Assembly: GCA_958009055.1 (NCBI GenBank)
Contig: OY253663.1
Location: 1 to 64,000, forward strand
DNA: 64,000 bases
From: Choricystis sp. odSpoLacu1
Lineage: Eukaryota; Chlorophyta; Trebouxiophyceae
Direction: 5' to 3'
The notes below the pieces were generated by a model that was given only the letters and a program-made list of their open reading frames with translations, was not told the origin of the DNA and did not search any database. Shown here piece after piece: positions 55,196-64,000 of this stretch. The position numbers were made by a program, and so were the translations under genes. The first letter of the stretch is position 1. Each line of letters begins with the position of its first letter.

Positions 55196-57854
55196 TCACC
55201 TGCTTTTAAACAGGTTGGCCGCATACTTGCGCGAGCTGACCAAGCACGTCTCCCACGTCGCGTCGCCCTCGCCAAAGTGCAGCGGCAGCTCGGCGTCGGC
55301 GTCGCCGGGCTTCACCCTGGCCACCAGGTCGGCCATGGCGGTGCCGTCAAACGCCAGCTTCTTGAAGTTGTCAAACCCGTTGGCGCTCACCAACTCAGTC
55401 AAATGCTCCAGGTGGGCCGTCAGCTCGGGCGGGGGCGCGCCCCCCCGCCCCATCATCTTGAGCAGCAGTGTGCGCACGGGCCCCTCCACCGCCTCCATGA
55501 TGGCGCGCGACGCGCCGTACGTGAGGTGCGCGGGTGTGCCACTCGTGCACGCGTTGTAGATGGGGTAGGGCGCACCCGGGGCGGGCGCCGCCGCACGCGC
55601 CGACGTCGCGGCCGCGGCCGCGAGCACGACGCCCGCGACGACGTCGACGGGGACGATGCCGATGGCCGAGTCCGCGAGGTCGGCCACGTTGATGCCGGGC
55701 AGGGCGGTGTCCAGGTCCATGACGGACAGGGCGGCGAGCGACATGGCGCCCGCCGCGCCGTGAAAGTAGCCGGCGTGGGGGGGGCAGCCGGCTGGGCCGA
55801 CGTACGAGGGGCGCACGACGGTGGCAGGCAGGCCGCGCGCCGTGACGGCGCTCGCGACGACGTGCTCCGCCAGCAGCTTGGAGAACAGGTAGTTGTTTTT
55901 GAGGAAGCCCGCCTCCGCGCGCATCTCGGCGGCTTCCGCGGCCGCGACGGCGGGCGGTGCGGACCGCAGGCGCGCGAGCAGCGCGTACACGTCCCCCCCC
56001 GCGGCCGACGGCAGCGGGGGCAGCGTCTCCAGCTTGAGCGGGGGCGCGCCCGGGGCCAGGGGGTGCACCCACGCGGTGGACACGTGCACAAACGCGCGCA
56101 GGCGGGGCGCGGCCGCCGCGACGTCGATGAGCGCCCCGACGGACAGCGCGTTGTTGGCGACCGCGGTGCGCACGTGCACCCGGGGCGCCAGCGCGGCGGC
56201 GCAGTTGATGACGACGTCCACCGACCGCAAGGCGGCCGCGTCGGCGGGGGCCAGCCCCAGGCCGGGGGTGGTGATGTCGCCCGCGAGCGGCTGAGCGCGG
56301 GCGCGCGCGGTGGGCGGCACGCGTGCAAATAGGTCCTCGCTCATCAGCGATTTGAACCTCTTCTTCACGCTGCGCGTGCCGCGCGACCGGATGAGGACGT
56401 ACACGGTGGCGACGCGCGTGCAGCGCAGCATGTGCTCCAGCACGACGGAGCCGAGGAACCCGGTCGCGCCGGTGATGAGGACGATCGCGCCGTCAAACTC
56501 TTTGGCCACGCTGAACGTGGGCAGCCGCGGCGGCGGCGGGGGCGTGTGCGCTGGCGCCGGCGCCTCCTCCGTCAGCGGCGGCGACGGCGGCGGTGATGGT
56601 GTTGACCGCGCGAGCGGGGTGTAGACGCGCGCCGGCGTGGCGGCGGGCGGCAGCTCCGGCAACGCGGCCGCAGCCTGCTTGACCATGGTTGGATCTTCCC
56701 ACGTCGCGGCTGGCGCGGCGGGAGGCGGGGGCGGGGCGGCAAGTGGCGGCGGCGGCGGCGCGGCCGGCGGGCCTCCGCCCGTGGCGATCGCTTCGAGCTG
56801 CATGCTGACCAGCTTGTGCAGCGTCATCGTCGCCAACATCTCCAGCGCGTCGCGTCCGCGTCGCCACCTTCACCCACCGCCGCGGCGGCCGATGGGGGAG
56901 GGGTGCCGTACGTTTCCGAGGCCCAGTTGGCCAGCTCAACAGTCGACAGCGAGTCCATGCCCAGCGACACCAGCGGCACGTGGTCGGCCACATCCTCGGG
57001 CGACAAGTCCAGCAGCTCGCAAATCTTGGCGAGCGTCGCCTCACGCACGCCAGTCGCGTCAAAGGCGGCGGGCGTGCCAGCGTTGGTCACCGCGGCCGGG
57101 GGAGCCGGGACCGCAGGCGGCGGCGTCCACGCCGGCTGCGGCGGAAAGACAGCCACCGCCACGGCGGGTGCCGACGTCCAGGATGGCGCAGCCACAGGTG
57201 CCGGGGAAGGCGCGACAACCAGCGCCGGGGTCGGGGTCGGGGCAGGGGCAAGGTCGGGCGCAGCAGACGGCGCTGCCGCAAACGGCTGCGCCTCGACAGC
57301 GGCCGCCACAGCAGCCGGCGGCGGCGGCGCGGCCGGCGCGCCTCCGCCCGTGGCGATCGCTTCGAGCTGCATGCTGACCAGCTTGTGCAGCGTCATCGTC
57401 GCCAACATCTCCAGCGCGTCGCGTCCGCGTCGCCACCTTCACCCACCGCCGCGGCGGCCGATGGGGGAGGGGTGCCGTACGTTTCCGAGGCCCAGTTGGC
57501 CAGCTCAACAGTCGACAGCGAGTCCATGCCCAGCGACACCAGCGGCACGTGGTCGGCCACATCCTCGGGCGACAAGTCCAGCAGCTCGCAAATCTTGGCG
57601 AGCGTCGCCTCACGCACAGCGGCCGCATCGACCGACGTCGGTGCGGCCGGCGGCGCCACAGCCACTGCGACAGGTTGCGCTGGCATCGTGAGAGTCAGAT
57701 GCGGCGCCTGCGTCGGCGTCGGCGGCGGCTGTCGCGGCGACGAGACCGCCGCGCGCGGCGGCGGCGACGCGGGCGCCGGCTTGACCGGCGACGCCACTGC
57801 CGTCACAGCCGCCTGCGGCGCGGCAGCGGCACCCGCCGGCGGCGCGGCCACAGT
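55196..57854 (-). CDS. Tandem ACP - thioester reductase part of type I PKS
   Basis: This follows the KR part directly after an in-frame TAG at 57857-57855. It starts with an Ala/Pro linker and then has two acyl-carrier domains. Each has ICELLDLSPEDVADHVPLVS and the phosphopantetheine site LGMDSLSTVELANW (Ser at about 57520 and 56951). Each ACP ends in a frame break, after which the text resumes as LEMLATMTLHKLVSMQLEAI in the next frame. The C-terminal domain is an NAD(P)-dependent reductase related to fatty acyl-CoA reductases: IVLITGATGFLGSVVLEHML, FVHVSTAWVHP, YLFSK (YxxxK catalytic pair), then AANLFKSR at the end. Such R domains release the chain as aldehyde or alcohol. Its continuity with the upstream module is inferred. 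Confidence 0.8.
56772..57048. repeat. 277-bp direct repeat, copy 1 (ACP module)
   Basis: By eye, identical over 277 bases to 57341-57617 (offset 569). It covers the carrier-protein core and the following helix, including the position where the reading frame breaks. Flanking linkers differ, so the identity is limited to the ACP unit. Confidence 0.9.
57341..57617. repeat. 277-bp direct repeat, copy 2 (ACP module)
   Basis: Second copy of the repeat at 56772-57048, same orientation, separated by a 292-base Ala/Pro-rich linker. No target-site duplication or transposon ends are seen, so tandem duplication or gene conversion within the synthase is the likely origin. Confidence 0.9.
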
Positions 57855-60800
57855 CTAGGCGGCGGCGCCGTCGTAGTACCGGGCGGCGCCGCTGCCGTCG
57901 GCCAGGATGACAGACTGCGCGTCGGCAAGCGGCGGCAGCTCGCCCGCGCTCGCGTCAAACGCGCGCTCAATCGTGCCCCCCGTGTCCGCGTCCAGCAGCA
58001 GGTGCGCCATGCGGGGGTCAGCTTCCAGGATGGAGGCAGCGAGCACGACGACGTGGGAGTGCAGGCGGCCGTCGGTCAGCGCGGCGACCAGGGCGCGGCA
58101 CACGTGCCTAAAGTCGACAAACTCGACCTTGCGCGCGCGCATGTACAGAATCTCGGTCAAGCTGTTCCAGCGCGCCAACCGGCCGACCGACCCGACGGCC
58201 GGTAGATCGACTAGGGTGGCGGGCAACCCCATTGCCGCGCGCGACGCGGTGATACGCGCCAACGCTTCGTTGGCACGCAGTAGGTCGCCTGCAGCTCGGC
58301 GCCCAGGACGCGCGCCATGGAGGACGCCACCAGGAACGCGCGCACCGTGGACAGCGCCGCGGTGGCGCGGTGCAGGTTGAGGGCGCCCTCCACCTTGACG
58401 CGCCACGCTTCGGAGGCGGCGGGCACGGGCGCAGACGCGCTGTCGTTGACGTACACGTTGGCAAAGTGGGCGATGACTTGGATGGGGGTCGTCTTGGGGA
58501 TGGGCTGCAGCACGCGCACGACGTCGGCGAGGTCGGTCAAGTCGACGCGCGCAAACGTGATCGTCGCGCCGGCGGCCGCCGCCTGCGCGCGCAGGTAGGC
58601 TTTGGCGTGGTGCGGGATGTCCTTGGGGTCGCGGCTCGTCAACCCGAGCACGCGTCGCGCGCCACGCCTCATACACTCGGCACAGAAGGCTAAGCCGACA
58701 CCGCTCGTGGCCCCGGAGACGACGAGGGTGCCCGCCTCGTCGAGCGGCAGGGACGGCAGGTCGTCAACACGCGGAACCAGCGGCAACGGCTCGTTGGCTG
58801 GCAGCGGAACGTAGAGCGGTGCGTCGTCCAGGCCGGGAGACGCCCACCCGGGGGGCGCCTCCAGCACCAGTTTGCCGGTGTGCAGGCCGCGCGAGAGCGT
58901 GCGCAACGCGGACGCGACGTCGGCCATCGGCAGCACGGTGGTGGGCAGCGGCGCCAGCGCGCCGGACCCCAGGCCGGCGACGACCTCCCCCAGCAGCCGC
59001 ACAAACGCGGAGTGGTCCAGGCTGGACAAAAAGTCGATGTGCGCCGACACAAAGCTGCCGTTCTTGAGGAGCGCGGACTGCGAGACGGCTCCGCCCTCGA
59101 CCGCGTCGCGCTTGCCGATCTCCACAAAGCGGCCGCCTTGCGCCAGCAGCTGCAGCCCTGCCGCCTGCTTGCCGCCCGCCAGCGAGTTGAGGACGATGTC
59201 GACGCCGCGCCCCACGGTCGCGTCGTCTACCGCGCTCCGCCAGTCGGCCTCGTCGCGCGAGTCGAGGACGGCGACGATGCCCGGCATCGCGGCCAGCGTG
59301 GACCGCTTGGCGGGCGACCCCGCGCTGGCGATGATGCGGCAGCCTAGCAACGCTGCATACGACATGGCGGCCGTCCCCACGCCGCCCAGGGCGGAGTGAA
59401 TCAACACTGTCTCGCCGCGTGCGAGGCGCGCGCGGTCGCGCAGCGCATACAGCACGGTCGCCCACGCGCACAGGCCGCCGGCCACGCGCGCGTCGTCCAG
59501 GTTGGGAGGCGCGGGGGCGCAGTTGACGGCCATGGCGACGGCGTGCGATGCGAGGGCGCCGTGTGGGGGGATGAGCAGGCCCGCGACGCGGTCGCCCAGC
59601 TTGAGGCGTGGGAACGCGGCGACTGACGTGGGGTGCATCTCGACAACGTCGCCCACAATCTCGCCGCCAATGTCGCCAGGGACGCCGGGCAGCATGCCCA
59701 GCACCAGCATGACGTCCTTGAACTGCAGCGCGGCCGCGCGCACGCGCAGGCGCACCTGGCCCGGGAGCAGGGGGTCGGGCACAGCGCGGCGTGGCTTGAT
59801 GGACCCAATCTGGCCGGGGCGCTCGATGGCGTACCGCCATCGCGGCCCCAGCGCGACAGGAACCGGCTGCCGCAGCCAGGGCGTGTCCGGCGGGCGCGGC
59901 AGCGGCGTCCACCCGCGCTGCAGGCGGTCCATCGACACGGCGCCGTCAGCGTCGATGACGGCATGGTGCAGCGGCGCCGTCATCATTGCGATGGTCAGGC
60001 AGGCGGGCGCGATGGAGGCAGCAGGGCAGGCGGCAGCCGTCACTGGGATGATGCGTCGTTTCTTCTGTTCGGCGGCAGCGGTGCGGGCCCACCCCTCCAC
60101 GCGCGCCGAGTCCAGTGTGTGGGGAGGCACCAGCAGCGTGATGATGGCGGCGGCGGGCGGCGCGGCGCGCAGGAGGGCGGCGGCCGCCCATACGTCGCCC
60201 CGCGCGTCGAAGACGGCGCTCGCGCGAGTGAGCGCGGGGGCCAGCGCTGCGTCTGTGGTGGGCACGGCCTCGGTGGTCAGCACAATGTCTGTGGTGCGGC
60301 GATCGTGGGGCATGATGGCGGCCAACAAAGCGGCGGGGCCCAACCAGGCGACGGTGCCGGCGGGCAGCGCGGCCGCCGCGGCGGCCGCGGCGGCCGGCGT
60401 CGTCGTGTCCAGCGGCACGCCCACCACCCGGTTGATCATGGGGGGAGTCCCCACCGACCGCAGCACGCGAGCGTGCAGCCCCTGGATCATAACGGCGGGC
60501 GCGCCGGCCGCGTCCGCGACGGTGAGGTCAAAGACAGACTCGGTGTCAAACGCGGTGCAGTCAGTGCGCAACCGCGTGAACGCGCGCACCGCCCCTGTCG
60601 CGGCGGCCGCGGTGGTCGGCCACACCACGATCGCTTCGTACGAGACAGGGACGGCGGCAAAGAAGGGGGTGGGCACCAGGCCGGCCAGTGAGGTGACGTG
60701 CGTGCACGCGTCCAGGACGACGGGGTGGAGGACGCCCGTGTCGGACGCGAGCGCGCCGCCCGCGGTCAGCGCGTCGGCGGGCGGCACCGTCACCCAGGCG

Positions 60801-63800
60801 GCGCCCTCGCGCGACGACTCGCACGCCAGCATGTCGTGGGGGAGGTGGTACGACTTGCGGTGCTGGAGCGCGGAGTTGTCATTCATGTAGCGGTAGAAGT
60901 GGCGCGGGTTGACCTCGTCGAAGCCGCCCCCCTTGCGCGCGGCCAAGGCGGCGGCCACCAGGTCGGCTGCCAGGGCGGCGGTGGCGGCGTCGGGGGCGGC
61001 CGCCACGGACACGGACCCCGTGACGGCGGGGCGGGGGACGAGGCGCGTGTCGCCACCGCGGTTGACGCGGGCAGCCATCGCGCCGTCGGCGCCCAGCGTC
61101 AGCTCCATGCGCACTGGCGCCTGGTCGGCCGCGTGGGACACGTCCACCGACACCATGCGCGCGACGGAGAAGTCGCGCAGGATGACGACGCCTCCCGGGG
61201 GGACCGCGCCTGTGGCCGCGGCCAGGTGGGCTGTGTAACTCACGTACGCGACGCCTGGAACGCAGGGAACGCCGGCGATGACGTGGTCGGCGCAATAGGG
61301 TGGCACCTCGAACGTGGCCACCACAGCCACGGGCAGGCGTGCGTCGGGCGGCGCTGGGGACGTGGTGATGGTCATCGCCGGCCGAGCGGTCGGTGGCGAG
61401 GGCACAGGAGCAGCAAGCGTGGCCGCGGCAGGCGGGGCGGGGGGCGCCGTCGCAGCAGACACAGCGGGGAGCGCGGCGGCCGCCGCCGCGGCAGGCACAG
61501 CGGGGAGCGCGGCCGCCGCCGCCGTGGGCGCGGACGACGGCGTCACGCCCTCGGGGTGGACCCACGCGTCCGCCGTCGGGATGGCCGCGTTGAGCGGCGC
61601 GAGCCGCCCCGCCAGCTTGAGCGACACCGGCGTCCGCCCGCGGGCCGAGTGGTGCTGCACGGGCAGCGCTCCGTGAGTATCGGTTTCGACGTGCACGACC
61701 TCGGAGTGCGCCCACGCGATGGGCAGGATGGGGGCGCCGGGGACGCCGGGGCCCAGCAGGTGGCACCACTCCAAGTCGACGCCAGCGCTCCAGGCAGCCG
61801 CCAGGGCGGTGAACGTGTCAGCGAGGGCGGTGGTGGGGGAGCGCGCGCACGGCACGATCGGCGCGGCGCCGTCGTGCGCGGGGCCCCAGCAGGGCGCCAG
61901 CGTGACGCGGGGCGAGAGCTCCAGGACGAGGTCGACGCGGGAGGCGAGGGTGGCGGCGGCGCCCTCCCACGCGACCGGGGCGCGCGCGTTGGCCCACCAG
62001 TGGGCGGTGGTGAGGGGCGCGCCCGGCGTCGCGCCAGTCGTGCTGGAGACAAAGCCGCCGTCGGCTGGAGGTACGGGCGCCGCGTCATCCGACCACCCTG
62101 CTGCCGCCAGCGCGGCCCGGAAGGCGGGCTCGACACCATCCAAGTCGGGGCCGTGGAACGCGGCCGAGACGCGCAGGCGCGCGCCGCGCAATCCGGCGGA
62201 CGGCGCGGCGGCGAGCAGGGCGTCCAGGGCGGCCGTGGGCCCGCCCACGGTGACCTGGGTGGGCCCGTTGACCGCGGCAACGTGCACGCCCGCATGCTCG
62301 GGGCGGACCAGCAGCGAGAGCACTGTGGCGCGGTCGCCCATCAGAGCAGCCATGCCGCCTCCCGGGGGCAGCTGGGCCATGGCCGCCGCGCGGGCGGCCA
62401 CCAACTGACACAGCTGGGCCAGGGTGAGGTGGCCCGCCGCGTGGGCGGCCAACGCTTCGCCCGCGCTGTGGCCCGCGGCGGCGGCCGCAGCCACGCCGAC
62501 GCGGGCGAGCGTGTGCCACAGCGCGCACTGCAGCAGCGTGGCGGCCGGCAGGGTCAGGCGCACATCGTCGGTTTCGGTGGGGAGGGCGCCCGCGGCGTCG
62601 GCGATGCACCAGGGAACCGCGGACGCGGCGGCGGCAGCGCCAGGCGACCGCGGCGCGAGCAACTGCACACCCCCCGGCGTCGCCGCATACGCGTCGCTGA
62701 ACGCGTGCGCCGCCTCCCGGAACGCGGGCAACGCGGCATACAACTGATCGCCCGCGCCCGACGACAGCGCGCCCTGGCCGCCAAACACGAGGCCGCCGCG
62801 CGGCTTGCGGCCGAGCGTCATGGGCAGGAAGGGCAGCACGTCGGCGATCGGTTGAGCAGTCGCCAACCCGCCCGGCACACCCACCAACGCGGTCCTGTGC
62901 GTAAAAAAGCCGCGAGTCAGCATCGGGCACGTGGCACAGTGCGTGCGCACGGCGGCCTCGATCGCCGCGCCCTCAAAGCCGGGCGGTGGCGACTGGAGCA
63001 CAGCGCTGAGGCGCGACGCGGGGGCGGCCCCAAACGCGGCCCACGCCGCGGCAGATTCAAGCAGCGCGTCCCTGCTGGTGGCCAGCAGGGGCACGATGAA
63101 CGCCGGCAGGCTGGGTGGCGGCAGCGCCAGCGCGCGCGCACCGGGGACGGGCGCCGTGAACGGCGCCGTGTCCGCGGCAGCCAGCAGGGCAAACGCGTTG
63201 GCGCCCGCAATCCCAAACGAGTTGACGCCGCACAGGACGCGGTCGCAGCCTGGCGCGGGCGCCAGGCGCGCCATGTCAGTCACCAGGCGCAGGTTGAGGC
63301 GGTCCAGGTCGATGCGCGGGTTGACGGTGCCGCTGAACAGCATGGGCAGCGCGACGCCGTGGTAGAGCGCGAGCGCGGCTTTGGCCAGCGACACGAGCCC
63401 CGCCGCGCTCTCCAGGTGGCCAAAGTTGCCTTTGACCGAGCCCACGGGCAACGGGGCCGCCCGCCCGGGCGCCCGCCCAGCGCTTCACTGACGGCGGCCG
63501 CTTCAATCGGGTCGCCCGCAGGCGTGCCCGTCGCGTGCGCCTCCATCAGCGCGACGTGCGCAGCACCCACGCGCGCGCGCGCGAGCGAGCGGCGCACGAG
63601 GGCCGTCTGCGCCTTGGCCGACGGCTCCGTCGGGTTGGTCTCGCGGCCGTCGTGGTTGATGCCAGTGACGAGGATGTCGGCGTACACGCGGCACGACGCG
63701 CGCGGCACGCGCGCGACGCGGAGCGCGCCGGCATCGCCCGCGACCAGCACCATGGCCACCGCACCCTCGCCCCGCACAAACCCGTCGGCCGCCGCGTCAA

Positions 63801-64000
63801 AGGGGAGGGACGTACCCCGCGTCGACAGCGCCCCATTCTCGCCCAGCGTGCGCAGAAAGTGCGGGGACAGCAGGGCGTTGGTGGCGATGACGAGCGCCGC
63901 GTCGCACGAGCCAGAGGCGAGTGATTCCATCGCGACGTGGAGGGCGGTGATGGAGGAGGAGCACGCGGTGTCTAAAGTCAGCGACGGCCCCGTCAGCCCC
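57855..64000 (-). CDS. Type I polyketide synthase module KS-AT-DH-psiKR-ER-KR (5' end beyond window)
   Basis: Minus strand, entering from the right edge inside the ketosynthase. KS: DTACSSSITALHVAMES (about 63980-63930), EAHATGTPAGDPIE, VGSVKGNFGHLESAAGL. AT: FGGQGALSSGAG and GHSAGE (about 62470). DH: HVIAGVPCVPG and LHPVVLDACTH. A structural non-catalytic KR-like segment follows (about 60440-59800). ER: LRVRAAALQFKDVMLVLGM and HSALGGVGTAAMSYAALLG. KR: LVVSGATSGVGLAFCAECM, ending near LQATY...RANEAL. This is a fully reducing, fatty-acid-synthase-like order. Frame breaks occur near 63465 and 58287, and an in-frame TAG at 57857-57855 ends this part before the ACPs. An Ala/Pro linker lies at about 61390-61560. 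The product is not predictable beyond a reduced chain. Confidence 0.9.

Noticed and set aside
56772..57617. Direct repeats as LTRs or insertion-sequence ends
   Set aside because: The repeats encode complete acyl-carrier cores in the frame order of the synthase and have no transposon genes or target duplications.
55196..57854. Programmed ribosomal frameshifting in the ACPs
   Set aside because: No slippery heptamer or downstream structure is recognisable. A mini-intron or sequence error is simpler, so this is kept only as an open question under findings.

Overview
The window is the left end of a nuclear chromosome from a very GC-rich eukaryotic microbe. It opens with about 375 bases of CCCTAA repeats, the C-rich strand of a TTAGGG-type telomere in the orientation expected at a 5' chromosome end. 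Genes carry spliceosomal introns (GTGAGT-like donors, C-rich or CACACAG acceptors). In almost every multi-exon gene the exons I assigned restore one continuous frame. Gene content suggests a flagellated, plastid-bearing unicellular alga, for example a haptophyte- or pelagophyte-like lineage. The clues are a dynein-arm assembly factor, an ELF4-like protein, a MOT1 molybdate transporter, an APS/PAPS-type reductase, siroheme synthesis and a type I polyketide synthase. The exact lineage is inference, not shown by the sequence.

Layout. 0-4 kb is a degenerate subtelomere. It holds a ubiquitin-specific protease whose 3' end is cut off by the telomere, the C-terminal half of an Fe/Mn superoxide dismutase, and an F-box gene with broken frame. 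4-24 kb holds a TPX2-like protein, a secreted repeat glycoprotein with no recognised homologue, seryl-tRNA synthetase, a papain-granulin protease, a reticulon-like protein, a GH5-type glycosidase with a long Ala/Glu repeat tail, MOT1, MsrB, DNAAF1 and SEC22. 24-42 kb holds an elongin-B-like protein, NAD kinase, two phosphatase-family genes, a SAP/PPGG protein, the NatC subunit NAA35, a decayed acyl-CoA-synthetase-like gene, a DCAF8-like WD40 protein, an LDLa-type membrane protein, an F-box/LRR protein, proteasome beta-2 and a CysH-type reductase. 42-55 kb holds prolyl-tRNA synthetase, an ELF4-like protein, a membrane protein, a multi-Tudor protein, uroporphyrinogen-III methyltransferase and PMS2. 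From 55 kb to the right edge, on the minus strand, lies a type I PKS with order KS-AT-DH-psiKR-ER-KR, then (after an in-frame stop) ACP-ACP-reductase. Its 5' end lies outside the window.

No operon-like logic is expected. Genes are closely packed and alternate in strand, and several pairs share short divergent promoters (GH5/MOT1, SUMT/PMS2, ProRS/ELF4, protease/reticulon). Loose themes are sulfur and cofactor metabolism (CysH, SUMT, MsrB, MOT1, NADK) and ubiquitin/proteasome functions (USP, F-box, FBXL, DCAF8, elongin-B, PSMB2).

At least nine genes have frame breaks, most of them in C/G homopolymers or (CG)n runs. This suggests consensus indel errors as well as, near the telomere and in the synthetase-like gene, real decay. 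The items most worth a second look are the telomere-truncated protease, the NKT-repeat secreted protein, the PKS with duplicated ACP and terminal reductase, and the catalytically gutted acyl-CoA-synthetase-like gene.
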